64,000 nucleotides of DNA, from NCBI RefSeq assembly GCF_051401765.1, contig NC_135071.1, positions 9,092,961 to 9,156,960 of the forward strand, written 5' to 3'. The position numbers and the translations under genes are program-made. This DNA comes from Calliopsis andreniformis. Lineage: Eukaryota; Arthropoda; Insecta; Hymenoptera; Andrenidae. A model generated the notes under the pieces. The model was not told the origin of the DNA. It saw only the letters and a program-made list of their open reading frames with translations, and ran no database searches. Shown here piece by piece: positions 1 through 14,100 of this stretch (the first letter of the stretch is position 1; the number at the start of each line of letters is the position of its first letter).

Positions 1-2360
1 TTACGCTCTAAACAATTTTTAACTGTAATAAATGTAACCGTGAGACTATAACGAGGAAACACTATACTTGGATGTCCACGTATTATGAATTACACGAATC
101 ACATGTATAAAATAGTACCACACTACCTTCTCACGCTCTTTCCAAATGGGAAAAGGGGAATTTCTCTGGCAACCTTGTCCAACAACCAACGTCCAATGAC
201 TGTCCCAGTTTCCTCTCTACTACTCTAACACGAACTTTCCCTCATGGCCAAGAATTCAGAGCAACCCTGTCTGAAAGTCGAGCTGACGAGTCCTATTAAA
301 CTGTGTTTACATTAGGCAACTTGTAGTCGGGCAACCGAGTTGCTCAACTTGAAATCGATCAAAATTGCTCGTCTAAACACAATTTCAAGTTGTCAAAAGT
401 TGCCTAAAGTAAATGTAGTACGAAACATAACAAGGAAACAATTGGCAGCGTTTTTGGAAGAACCATGTTTATTATGCACACATACTTCATCTTTTCTTCT
501 TTTGCACGAGACAGCCCGTGTCTCATCGTGCTTCGCACGCTGTACAATTCTTCAGATACATACTAACATGTTTCACGATATTATTAAGACAAAAGTCGCA
601 TGGGTGGTTTCACGAATCATGCTCGAGGGTTATCCAAATCGACTGATTCGCAAAATCATCCTGTTGGATCGGCTGTCCTTGCAGCTGGTACAAAATGGTA
701 TATTTACAAAAGAAAGAGCAGACTTACACGGTATACATGATTCTCTTGCGTACGAAAATCTCAGCATTGTCGCTTCTCGCGAAGAAATGACGTCGGAGTG
801 CGCTCAATAGAAATCCATGAAATTTTTCTATCAAATTCTTCGTGTTCCTTGGTCGTTATCTAATGGTTTCATCCATCTATTTCTGAGAACAGTTTACACG
901 ATACTCTGACTTATCTTATTGGTATTCTCTTTTTCATTTAAGCTCGTTCATGAGAGGAATGTGTCTGTTGGTGATGTCGCGTAATATCTTTAATTGTTAA
1001 AGTAATATCATATTTTGAAATGAGTGAAAATTGGGAGAATTAATTAATACATCTTGGTAATACTTAATAATACTTGAAAAAATAATCAGATCTTTTGACA
1101 GCTAGCGTATCCTAGCGATGCCTGATGCACTGGAACTTAGAATAATTTGTGTTAATATACTCGCTAACAATTTCGAGTAAATTAAACTAGAAGTACAGTT
1201 TGCCTAGAAATATAACGTGCTAAATTGAGGCATCGTTGGTCCTACAAGAGGCTGAAGGCCTCTTCTTTCAGTATTCCTGTTACTTCACATGCCCTACTCC
1301 TCTAAACATGTGCATGTTACTGTTTGATTAATTTTACGACTACGCTATATTTCTGGGCCACCTATACCTAACTTTCATATTTACCAACACAGACTTTTCT
1401 CCAGCATCAAGCACTCTCATATTCTTTTTTTTTGTTTGATAATGCAAGTGTATCATCAAGCACGCTTTGTCGGTCTCAATATCTCCGATTTCTGCGCACT
1501 GTTTAAAAAATATAAATGTGTATACTTTCTCCATACTAAATATCAATACTATGTACATACAACATCGCGCACGGGCGTCTGTTCCTTACAATTAATCAGC
1601 TAATTTATCATACAACAATATCCTTACGTCAACATCGTTTAGTTGTGTTTAATTGATCGACTAAGAGCAATTGGCACAAACCGATAATCGATAGAAATTA
1701 ATTAATCATCCACATGTACCAAAGATCCATCAAACTCACGCGTCCACTGAATCCTGTATCCATTACTGGAGGATAGTGCTCTATCACAGAATAACGTATT
1801 CTTGTCACAACAAAAACGCGAATGTCATGTCACATGTTCCTCACCTTGTTATCTCTAATGCAAAAGCGTCTCTTCCTGAATTCAGGCGAGTAGATACATT
1901 ATTTACTCGTTATAAGCTTGTGACTCGATACAAACAGAGGCCTTGTAGATAATAAGATATCCTTTTAAAGCCAAATTATGAAATGAAGAGGATAGTAGCG
2001 AGTTTATAACGTGAGACTACTGTACCCTCATGCGTCATGTTTCTTGTGAGTCGAGACATATATATGTACATGTTCTATATGTTTGTTAAAATCGAGCGTT
2101 GTGCAACACGCCGTATGGCCAATAATTTGTATTTTTACAGGTTTTTACAATTCTAACTCTCCGTTTCGACTGTATGGGTCAGTTCAACTGAAATCGAAAA
2201 ATCTCAACTATGACTCTATTTCTCTTCCAAAAAAATGCTTTCTCATAGAATAATTGGAACGTTACCAACAAATTTCACAGTACGTTATGTTACGCTAATA
2301 TGATCGAAGCATACTTATATAAACAATGATACGATTCTTATTCCTCATACGTTATATTCA
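1..2360. other. No convincing gene; AT-rich flank
   Basis: A 156-codon frame on the plus strand (340-810) begins at TTG and has no recognisable domain or codon character. Nothing else stands out. It may be the 3' flank or untranslated region of Ptp10D or intergenic sequence. Confidence 0.5.
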
Positions 2361-2516
2361 GCATTGCCAGATCCCGGGACAAAATGTCTTCCAGTGACGT
2401 CATAGAGTAGAAGAGTAGGAATATCGTCTGGTATTTTACTGCATTGCCTGCGATACCCCCACACTTTTACTCTATGACATCACTGGAAGACATTTTGTCA
2501 CGGTATCTGGCAATAT
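2361..2516. repeat. Long hairpin / MITE-like inverted repeat
   Basis: The left arm begins TTGCCAGAT, then GACAAAATGTCTTCCAGTGA and GTCATAGAGTA. The right arm, read in reverse complement, is nearly the same over about 65 bases (TTGCCAGAT, GACAAAATGTCTTCCAGTGA, GTCATAGAGTA), with a loop of only about 20 bases. This is the shape of a foldback or miniature inverted-repeat element. Transcribed, it would form a stable hairpin. Confidence 0.85.
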
Positions 2517-5500
2517 TGATCATACTGGAAATTTGCTGGGAACCTGATCAGAAATTGTGAATCTTATACTCAATTATTTGAATATGTGAATTTACATGAT
2601 GGATACAACTGAATTATTTATACTAATGATGAAAAAAGCTAGCGTTCACAGTTGTTCAAGTACTTTTGCTTTCTCCTCGTGTCAAAATTTAATAGAATAC
2701 ATTATGAAGAAACATTCCTATAAATTTTATCGCATAAAATCGAGTGAGTCTTATAGTCAGACACAAAAAGTTACCATATTCCTTTTACGTTATATAAAGT
2801 ATTTCGTTCGAATGCAAACTTTTTCAATGGTAATACAAAAGGATGCAACATACATGCCATCACATTTTACTTGTAAATCTATGAGTACTTATTTGTACTG
2901 GATTGTCATAAATAATATCATCGAAAATCATGGTTTCATGAGTAGAAGATTAAAAAGACAGAACACCGTGTTTCTGCATCATCGTGATGCACAATACTTA
3001 TACCATTAGAAGAAATTTGTTCAATAATAATAAAAGATTTGATCAAAAATGTTCACGTTCAATGTAATAATATATTACATTTGAAGGTATAAATATTCCT
3101 CTAAAACGCTTTAAAATATTTAAGTATCTTTCGACGGTCTTATAAATACTGAATGTATAAAGAGTATGATATAAACTACTCAATTATCCGAGAAGAAAAT
3201 GAAAAGAGGTGTTACCAGTGAATCATTTTCAGAAAGAGGAGAGATTAGAAGAATTCGCAAGTGAATTTGATCGACCTGGCGATGTCGTAATTATCTGTTA
3301 CACCAGAGATACTGATAATACGTTCACGAGTATATGCACACACATGTATAGCATATTATATAGTAAAGAAATTCGATGGATTGGAAACTGCAGTTGTCCG
3401 GTCAATGTTTTATCGATCCCTTGTGAACGATACCATTTATCTACGTTTCCTAAAAGTACTCCTACGTCTACGAGATTCTATTGTAATCGCTACAATGTAA
3501 AACATTTACAAGAAGACAAATACGAAATACACCATTATACAGGCCATACCTTCCTATGATACACTATGTATTGCGTTTGGCAGTCGAGTGGCAATTCCTT
3601 TAGTTAATACATTGTTTATCCATCCAAAGCGTTATAAAAATATTCGTTGACAATAATATCAATTACATGTTACACCTTTTTTTAAATATTCCTTGACAGT
3701 ATTTGAATACATGCTTCGATTCAGCCATTCCATGACATAGGTACCTAATACAGAATTAGCGAAATTGGAAATGTTAGTCGAGCATAGAAGCGTTTTCTTA
3801 ACATGGAAGTCTCTATAATTTCGTCGCGATCCTTTTAAAAGGATCGACAGAATGGCTGAAGTCGATGGTACCACTGGTTCCTAATGGATCGATAAAAGCA
3901 TCGAGTCAAGCGGACAGTATTCTCTCTAATACAAATATGATCAAGTTGTAGTCGACAAGAACATTTACAAATGTGCGAGTGGTTTATACGTACTTTAAGC
4001 GATATACAAACATTCCTCCAAAAATACAGTATGCAAGCTAATTTCAGGCCCCCTTGGGGTTTCCCTCCTGTCTGGAAAACTCGATGGAGAGAATTCGTTT
4101 GACCCTGCTGAGAGTAATTGGTTTCTCTGTCGTTTTTAAATATCTACAATTTTTGCGCGCGTTTTTCATCGTACGTACAAAATTAAGTACACGTCTTTGT
4201 ATCGTCGAGACAATCTGACTCTAATTATTGTAAGTACTGAAAGTGACGATCGTATCCTCCGATCAGTTCAGAAATCGTTATCGTTCAATGTTTGCGAGCT
4301 ACAATCCATGCTTGGTTTCTTCTTTCATATTTGAATCTAAAACCTGATAAATCGAATACTGATTGTGTATTGTATTCTATAATGTAATAAAAAGAGGATA
4401 TTCGTTTAAAAATTTTCACGAAAAGGCAACCTAATTGGAAGTATCAGCCGCTGTTAAATATTGATGACGATGACGAGAAACGAACGATCTGTATCAATGA
4501 ATCGTTTAGCAGATTTCACAATCGTCATTTCGTGATCGAATGCAGATAGGTAAATACGTATAATACGGATCGTCAAGTGATTTCCATGAAAAGTGATATG
4601 GCTTCTACGAAGATGCGAGTTTCTTGTTCCCACTGACATGTTTTTCCTATCATGAAAAAAGAGGGTCGACAGAAACGTTTCACCTCTCACCTCTCTTCCT
4701 TCCTTTTTTTTTTTCATTCTAGGTAATGTTTAACATTTAACTCTCGTCTCTACTACAACCCTTGGACGGATGGTTGCCACTCATGATAAACACTCAGCCA
4801 CAACATCATGTCAAATTCCAACAAATCAACAGGCAAATGCAATGTTAAACATAGTAAAATTGTTTTGAATACGCAAGAATTAAATAATTAAATATCTAAA
4901 TTCCTTCATTGATATTTTAGAAATATGATCATATTTTTTGATCATATTATATTTAGTCCAAAATTAGAATTACAGAGAAAATAATTCAGAAGGGAATTCA
5001 AAGTGTTGAATTGCTGTAATTACTGAAGTTTGCAAATGACAGTCATATTATTAGGTGTCGATTTATTGGAAATTCGAAGTGTAGATCGAAATGTGGCAAC
5101 CCGATACGAGATACGCATCTTACATTGCTTAAGATATGCAACTTGGACTTAACTATATCGCGATAGGTATCTAAATGCGAACATCGATCGTGTCGATTTG
5201 GAAACAATCACCGACAAAAGCTGCTGAGACAGAAACGCTCTGTGTAATGCATTGAAATCGAAATGTCGCTAGTTTCTTCAATGTGTCTTTTGACCATTCT
5301 AAAATCGTCTAATTCGAAAGGGTCGACACAGGCGATTCATAATCGTATAACATGTTAAGTACCAAGACTCAGACACACGGTATGTAAATTTCGGATGCTA
5401 GTTTGACTTACATTCATGTGCTTACAATAACTGCCATTTTCACATTAATAGACACACAATTTCCATATCCACATCTATCCATTGATTTGCTGACTGTTCT

Positions 5501-6948
5501 TTCGTTCCTGGAAAATACTTTCTCTACGTACTAAAACTGATCGATCCGTTTTGTCCGAAAAATGTTCATTTTGAGCGTCACGTTAATCTCCAAATTCAAA
5601 TTTGATCGCTATCCTTTCTAATTTTTGTTCGTTTTTGGCTACAGCAACCTCTAACTGTTCTGAGAATTTTTTCATATTTTCTGCCAAAGACCTTCTATCT
5701 TTCGTTAACAAATTCAAGGATTTTTCGTGTAATCTCCTGAGACAATTAGATGAGTTCGAGTATACTGTTTGTTATAGAAATGATAGAAACAGTTTCTTCG
5801 CTGCCTTTCCATGTTTGTGTTATAGCGATACATCCAGTAAACTGTGATTTCTATGGCGATGTTTCAAGCGAAATAAATTATTATTGTCGGAGAATGTGTC
5901 ACCCACAAATCGTTCAGACAATCTTGATCACTTCTGGTGACGATTTTATGACTTTATCTACAAAACTTTAAACAGCTCCCACGTGGTCAAGTAGTCTCTG
6001 TCTTTGATTTGTTAAGCTTCTTACGCAGCAAACGTATGGGTCACGATTGTTTAAAGAAAGAGAATTAAAATTATATCACTTGGCTGTGGATTATATCCTC
6101 GATGAAAAAGCTAACTACACGTTGCTGTGTTTCAATTGAAAAAACTTGGCGGCACTTTTCGCTTAATTGCTCAAGTACATTTGTTACACAACATTCTCCC
6201 TTTCAAGCTGCTCTCACCGACGACGAACACTTTAATCAATGACTCTTCCCCATTACATTTCCAACCTTCACTTTCAGCGTTTTGATCACACAAGTGCGTC
6301 ACTGTGATGCCATTCTTTCTGGTGCGCTGCACCTTTTTAAAGTACTTCTAGAAGGTCCTTTTGTTCCTCTATCCCTAAATGCAACGAGGTATTTGAACAT
6401 CACATCCCCGATTCCGCTATCCCTTCGTCGTCTGCAAAAATATGCGAGAATGAATGAGAACTTCGTCCCCAAATATTAGTAATGTCTGAATTAGACTATA
6501 ACCATGCAGTTTGAGCAAACTATATAATTGTTCGAAAAGAAGTTAATCTTGATAGAGAAGAAGCTGGCAGGACGTTGGAGTCCTTGCCCCAGTTTAAGTA
6601 ATCGCTTTTTGTAAGACCTTATGCTTGGCAAATAAACAACGAGCAGAAACGAATGAAGAGATCTAAATTAATATAGTTTATGCTGTGCTAGTTGCAATTA
6701 GATGCTGCGTAATTGTGTCCAATGTTTAAGTTAAGGTTTTGATGCAGCTTGACACTTGTCTGTGATCAAACATGAAGTGATTATGTACTAATGTGGTTTC
6801 ATAAGTTTTCTTTGTGCGTTAGTTATATTCCATGCGATTTGCGTTACTGAAAGCGGTTATGACATGCAATAAGGCACACGTAACAGGTGAAAGTGAAAAA
6901 AAAGCGAGGATCGAAATTACCATCGACGTAGGAATTGTAGTTTGAAGG
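2517..6948. other. No convincing gene
   Basis: Frames of 60 to 140 codons on both strands (for example 2596-3009 plus) have AT-driven composition, no domain and no supporting splice context. The area probably holds 3' flank of Ptp10D or intergenic DNA. Confidence 0.5.
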
Positions 6949-7010
6949 TCACCTTTCCTTTTCATCTTCACCAGGACTCTTTGTATTTTCAACCGAGCTT
7001 CGATTCTTGC
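6949..7010 (-). CDS. Candidate final coding exon (C-terminal tail) of Ptp10D
   Basis: On the minus strand a pyrimidine-rich run ending AATCCAG precedes GCAAGAATCG at 7010. The phase fits the exon ending at 7797: G plus GC gives glycine, then KNRSSVENTKSPGEDEKER and TGA at 6949-6951. It is polar and acidic, which suits a phosphatase tail. I cannot match it to a remembered tail and see no clear polyadenylation signal behind it, so another exon, even left of this window, is possible. Confidence 0.3.
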
Positions 7011-7796
7011 CTGGATTCAAAGGGAGTACAAGATTGCAGAGGGAAAGTGAGACACTACGTTCGATGTAATACAATTTACCAAAAGCACATCTTTGCAACG
7101 AGACACAGAACCATTTGTGTAGTATACCCTCTTTTAAATCAATGTCACTACTACCACCACCATTATCACATTTTCGATCACAACCACAGATCTATTTATT
7201 GTTAACATGTCCGAGTTTAGTATTCGAAAGATTTGTTTCGGTGCATGTATTAAGTGAGACTTATTGTTAAACGAGTCACTCTTATCATAATTGTAATAAT
7301 TTGATGCATTGTACATAGAAAGACTGCTTCAAATTATTAAGATTATGTAAGAATGATTAACAAAAATATTTCTGAATTTTGTATGCTTCTTGAAAATACT
7401 TGTTTCTTCAACATCTTTTCAATCTTGATATAGTCCATGCACTACTATTTTTTGTATGATTTAATCAAAGAAAAATATCAAACAGATTACTCAACGAAAT
7501 AATAAGAAATATGTAATTTTTTGAACACATAAAAACTTAACATTTTATATGAGGAATTGTAAAAGGATGTGTTCAAATGTACTAATAAAAAATTGCAAGA
7601 CAGACTGATAAACCATAACGAACTTACGAATGCAAAATAAAAAACAACTTATAAAGTAATAATAGTAAGTGCATATTCGTCAATACTCCAAACTTTTTTT
7701 CAATATTCCAAATATACATCATATTGTTCTCGAACAGCTTTTCCTCAAGTAGTAGGATCAATAGTTCCGAGTTCTTTTACTGAAAACAAGGCTTAC
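7011..7796 (-). other. Probable last intron or 3' region of Ptp10D
   Basis: AT-rich, beginning on the minus strand with the donor GTAAGC. If the candidate tail exon is right, this is a 786-base intron. No other open frame with a matching phase and a good acceptor was evident. Confidence 0.4.
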
Positions 7797-8181
7797 CTTC
7801 GAATCCTTGATTGTCGTGAATTTCTCGTGGTGGTCCTGTTGTATCTTGACCCTCTAGAACTGCCAAAAGGCATTGATGTATACAAATATATTGCTGCTCC
7901 GTTTGAACCATCCAAACCCGTTCTTTCCTCATCGCACAAACTATTCCAAAGATGTCCACGTACTTGGACACCAGAATTTGCTGAAGAATTCTGTCCAAGG
8001 TAATGAAAGTACCGCTACGACCAACTCCAGCACTGCAATGGACAACTATCGGCCTCTGATCGGGCCGTACTCTTTCTCTGAAAGCTCTCACGAATCTAGC
8101 AAGTGTTTGAGGCGGACTTGGCACACCAAAGTCTGGCCATGTTGTAAAGTGGAAATGCTGAATGACTCTCTTAACGTCTCC
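7797..8181 (-). CDS. Ptp10D: Ptp10D exon 17: PTP catalytic centre
   Basis: Acceptor TCTCAACAG, donor GTAAGC (7791-7796). It holds the general-acid WPD loop ([12 protein letters not shown]), the P-loop [16 protein letters not shown] with nucleophilic Cys and Arg, and the Q-loop [17 protein letters not shown]. It ends EIHDNQGFE plus one base. Read-through would stop at 7777, so without splicing the tail would be only a few residues longer. Confidence 0.96.
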
Positions 8182-11100
8182 CTGTTGAGAATAGTAATTA
8201 TGCCATAAGTTTTTAGAATCTTTACATCAATCTCCAATTTGTTAGTAAAGAGAAGCTTTTTCTCAACCTCTATCTAAATTACGCAAATTACGCAAAATTG
8301 AACTAAATAAAGAATTAAAAGCAGCAAAGCACTTTAAAAACTGAAAATTTATGAACAAAATTTTCCTATTAATAATAAAAATAATTATAAAATTATTCCA
8401 AATGAAAACCAAAGCGAGACTTAAAATACTTACCCTACATAACATGAATTCTGTAATACTCCAGTCAGGGTAACGCGTCTCGTTCAATATCGTGACACAA
8501 ATATCTCCATAGTAGACTGGCAAGGTATCTATCGGCCAGTAATGATCACACTTCTCTCTGCCTTTTTCAATGCATCTCGTTAACATTACGATTGCCCTAC
8601 TGTTACTCTCCCAGACCATTCTCCAGAAATCATCACGCGTTGAATGCAGGGGGCCTTGAGTAACAATGAATTCCCTTGGAGAATTGTGACCCTGCCACAA
8701 AGGAACATACACATATTTTAGAGATACAGATTCAAAATTAAACATTTATCAGTAGACTGCGGATGTTTATGCAAATGCATATTTTATAAACTATATTTTT
8801 ATTTATATTTTAACTAAAACTATATTTTTTATCTTGCATATTGCATATGTTTTGCCAAATTTTTGATAAATTATCACACTCTTTCGATATCATTCAGTAA
8901 ATTAATAAATATTGAAACCTACAGGAACGTAATTGGCGTTGATGTAATCCGAACCCTCTTCATCGTCCACAGGTTGAAGTTTGAACCTGCTGTGATCGTA
9001 TGGTAAAATATTTGTGAAACGATTCTTTGGTCTGTTACACGGCAAGTCTGCCGCTGTGCAAGGTTGATCTCTTCCAACATGTTTCAGCTCTTCGAATTCT
9101 TCCGAAAAGCGAAAATCAGAATCCGCGGACATTGTGCGATAGTGTTCTGCGAAGTCTTCAATCTTGATCGGTCGACTGTCACGAAAAATTTATTTACGAA
9201 ATACATTGTGAATTAAACGCAGCGTGTATTCAAACAGAAGTCATGCGTACCTAGTGTCAATCACACTGTCTGGTAAAGACAAGTTGTCAGTTGTCCGAGT
9301 TTCGGTTGTTTTGCGACCTTGACTTCTTCTTCTTCTCACCAGTAGTCCAATACCCAATAACGTCAACAGAAGCACTATTGGAACCGTGACTCCAACAATG
9401 ATGGCCGTGTTATCCTTATCTATCCAAACATGTAAACAATTATAATTTAAACATCTGAACAAGTTTCAATTTTTATACACCTACTTTTTAGGAAAATACT
9501 ATTAAAGTAAATGGTGTATTTAATTAATTAGAGGGTTTTTTCCTTCTGTTTTATAGATTTGTGTACATTTTACGAATAGCACATAACACTGAATTAGGCA
9601 AAGTTTTAAAGTAATACTTAATGACTACTGCATTATCTGGTTCGAAAAATAAATGTATTGTCTTACCTGCCAGTAGCAATCCTTAGGCAGACATGTACAC
9701 GAAATAACGAGGCATGAATTTAGCAAGCTTCCTATAGCTAAGTTGTCAGCTAAACGATTTAGCTATAATTGTATATTTTTTCTAGCGATTTAAAGAATTA
9801 TAACTTGCATTAAGCGTTTCACATGATCGCTCTCACCTGTTTGAATCGGGAAACTGTAACTGGTGTCCGTGAATTTATCTGGAGCAGTAAATGCCCGCAC
9901 TTTGACTCTGTAGGTGGAGCCAGACTTCAGAGGTCCATTGCAGTATCCAATTTTGTTATCGCAATTTTCGCTACCGATCGTGAAGTCTTCCACTGAGCCA
10001 TTTTTGAAAGGATAATATGGATCCATTACCTGAACATAAAATATAAGAGTGAGTGAAGCCAACAAAAATATTGGTATATTTGAAACAGGATATAGGAGAT
10101 ACCATTGAAACTATTTTTTTAATATTTAAACAGTGATACAAAAAAGTGACCTACTACTCTACAAAAAAAAACAGATCACCTGCGTGAATAATTTGCCAGC
10201 TTTCGCAATCATATTCTGTATAATATTCATGGTTTAATTTGGTAAACATATCAGCGTCCAAACACATTCACAAAATACACCTTACAAAATATGTCCACCA
10301 TTTAGCTTAGTTCACATTATTTTCACACTAATCCCAATTGTTGTAGACTTTTCACTTTGCCATGCTATTCTCAGGTTTTTACCGCTTTGCTGAGACGATA
10401 GTTGACGCTTGTTGGCTACTGTGTCCTCGGAGGACGACTAGAAATCACGCGGCTTCGATCAACTATTGCGTCTAGAGTGCACGTAATGTAACAATTGCAA
10501 GAGTGTGATTGTTTATGCGTCGTTTCGAGTGCACGTATGTCTTCGCTGTTTGCGTTGCTCGCTCGTGATCGTGCAAGTTAACGAGTCATACTGTGTAATA
10601 CGCTGCATTAATTATTTTACATCTCTATTGCGAGATCATTGCAGCGCTGACGCATTGCATTCGATCGCCAGGTTAAAAAGAAAATGTCTACTTATCGACC
10701 TACTACGTGCTTGCTTTACGATTTTGATGCATTTCCTCGGCAGTAATCATTCGTGTTATACAGAACGTTTGATGACAAGTGATAGAAATTTTAAAGGGTA
10801 ATTTTGCATTTTAAAATAAGGCGAAATTGAAGATAGACGAGATTGTATTTTAGGTTTCGTTTCTGTGTTATTAATTGTTGAAGAAACGCTTAAAATATGA
10901 GTGAAATGTATCTGACTTGGGACTTATGCTACTGGATCGCTGTGTCTGACCTGAAACCTGACTAATGCACGCCAACAGTAGAATAAGTCAGACACATTTC
11001 AAGCAAATTTTAAGTGGTTATGCAACAATCAACTGTGAAAAGGAATTCCAAACGCAATTTCATTCTTGACATGTACAATTCACTATTGAAAATTTCTGAC

Positions 11101-14100
11101 ACTCGTTGCCGAATGCTCTGTATAACAAAACTAATACGAGTGACAATATAACTCACGTTTGTTAATACAATTTACACTTATGATTAGAAAATCTCACCTG
11201 ATATGGAGGCCAAAGGCTGTATGCCTGAACGTCTCTCCAGCTGGGCATTTCTAGACCAGATGCGTTTTTGCTATCATCTTCGGCTACGATGATCGTATAA
11301 GATGTCACTGCGCCGTTTTGTTCGCTGAAGTAATTCTTCCTGAACCGTATCTGAATCGTCGTGCTGCTTCTGCAAACCTCTGTGGGCACCACTTGAGTGG
11401 ATGGCTTTGGAGGCGCCAGAATGGGCATCTTTTGCTTCCAAATTGCTTCAGGCCCGAAACCGATTTTCGTCTGGGCTTGAATCCGAAAGATATACGTCTT
11501 TCCTGGTATGAGTGACTTGATGACACCACGATACTCGTTTGGTCTGAAATCTTGCATCTGAGTATGGGCTGAACCCTAATGATAATAAAAGAGATTGTAT
11601 CAGTATGACCTGACCTTACCATGTGATTTATTCAAAGTACCCTTTTATATTAATCTTCTACTGTTGGTATTAATTTGAATCAGTTGAATTTTTGTTTATT
11701 CGAGATTGTCTGTGTTCAAAAAGTTTCAAGCGTTCTATTTTTAAGAGACATAAAGCGAGGTGTGGCGCGTGCATGAGTCACAATCATTTCAATGTTAATT
11801 CTTGTTATTAAGCGGATAAAACTCATTCGTAGAACATGTAGATCTAAATGTAATAGATATCAAACTGAAGGGTGAAATGTAAATTAATAAACGTCAGGTT
11901 CTGTTACTGAATTTATGGTACAAATTGTTTCAAAATCTGTACTATTTTTATCGAAACATCTTGGAAAATTGGTACGTTCGTATTAGCGAGAAAAATGAAC
12001 TCAGACTTACTTCTAATCCATACGTAATGGTATACTTCCTGATGATGCCATTTTGTTCTTGGCTGGGTAGTGACCACTCGAAACTGATGTCACTTGGCTG
12101 AATATCCGTAGGATGGAACTTCTCTACTCTGCCAGGATAGGATTCGCTTGTAGTAAAGCTAGCACTTAGTGGATTTGACACTCGAAGGTAAGAAGATGCA
12201 GTGCCAGAGCGCACTACCAGCGTGAAGGTGTAATTTCTGTGTGGTTTCAAGTCAGATATGGTTATCGAGTTGATCGAAGTAATGTTTTGAATTAAATTTC
12301 CTTCTGTGTTTATATACTGCACTTCGAAGGCATCGTACTGTCCTCGTGGAATGTCCCAAGTTAATGTAATTCTAGTGTCATTGATATCTAGTGCCTGAAT
12401 AGCTGTAATTGGCTCGGGATCTGAAATTAAATGTTACGGTGAATCCTACTTAACATATATATTCTACATACTTTTATAGAAGAACAAGATTTATTTCTTT
12501 ATATACATGAAAGTGGATATTAGTAAACTAGAATTTCAAAATTTTCATAAATTCATAAAGACTAATACAATATCAATTAATAATAACTTGGACGACAATT
12601 AATACAATTCTACTAGAAAGACTCTTCAATATCTTTCAGATTTTGTTTGTTAATTACGTTTCAATAAATGATCTCGAACACCACAAGCTGCAAGCTTAAT
12701 TTTATACAATGAAATACCACGTTCTTAAGTGGGATTTCACACACATACGTACTGTCTCAATGTACGCTTCAACATCAACACAAGCCGTGAGAATATAAAA
12801 ATTTACAATGGTGACTTAAAGTATCCATTTTCCATTACTGCTATTTCTCCCTTTGATGTGAAAGACATTACTTGCAAATTGTGCTGGGTGTAACACATCC
12901 GTCATTTTACACGACACATTTCCTGTATTAAAATCTTTCTGCTCAGAATACTCACAAAGTCGATCCTGTCTAAGCAAAGGTCTGCTCTCCACGTTATCGC
13001 TGACAGTCCAAACAGTCACGTTGTAGAGTTTACCAGGCGTAAGGCCAGTGAACGTCACCTTAGTATCGGTGTCGTCGACCAGTCGTTCTTTCGTCGTATT
13101 GCTTTCATCGCTAATCCGGAACCGATACAAATCGAACCTCGACGTCTGGATGGGTGTCCGCGTATACCTCAACGTCAAGGAATCCGGCTGATCTTGATCG
13201 ACCACCACAACGACTTCCGATTGAATCAGCGGCACTGAATTTGACAGACGCGTGTTTGTTGGGTCGTGATTTTCTTTAAGTAAATTTAGTTACCGTTCTC
13301 CCTATCTAAACCGATTCTCTACAGTCCCTTCTTTTTTGGTCTAGTCTGAACCGTAAATAGAGGAGCAAGCAAATTGAGATGAAAGTTAAATTTAAACAAA
13401 GTTAACGAGGAAAGAATATCTCCTCTCATTCCATCAACTTATTCTGTTACCTTGCTTAATCTCCATAATATTAAGATACGCGTTATTTTACAACACAGAA
13501 TTAATTCTCATGTGCGCAAAAGTTAGGCAAAACAGATAACACACTATTAGTGATGAGACATTCGTGAAACTATTGATTGTTGAAACCTTTGGTAAGTGTT
13601 AGACTCATGCTCAGCCATAATTCGTTAATGAAACAATTGGGCAATTGAATGAAAAAGGAAAACGTAGATTTTTACTATGCTTGTGACTCTTACTTGTTCT
13701 AGTTGTTAGATTGGTGACATCACTGACCAAACCATAGGACAATGTATAGATTGTGAAGGAGTATTGAACACCAGGCATTAGATCGCCTACGAGAACCTTT
13801 TGCACGGCGTTCTCCTCGAAAACGATGGTAGATACGTCATTGCTTTCCGTAACATTTTTCGATCTCACATCCTCAGGATTTTCGACTGACCACCACCTTA
13901 TCACATAAGTTTCGATTCTACCTTCTGGTCTTGGCCATTCTAGTGTCACGTTCGTCGAGTCAACAATTGGAGTAATGTTCAGTACTGGATTTGGACCTAA
14001 AAACATTCGCGAGGATAGATAAAAGTACTTAAAAGTATTTATCTATGGAACATTCGTTGTCTACGTACGAACTGTATGATTCACTTGCAGCGGGTAAAGG

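Noticed and set aside
340..810. 156-codon open frame, plus strand
   Set aside because: It starts with TTG, has no domain, no splice context and an uneven residue mix. Long chance frames occur at this size in a 64-kb window.
2596..3009. 137-codon open frame, plus strand
   Set aside because: AT-driven codons (K, N, Y, I, F) and no recognisable motif.
7873..8208. 111-codon plus-strand frame
   Set aside because: Lies exactly opposite the Ptp10D catalytic exon, whose coding sense is certain.
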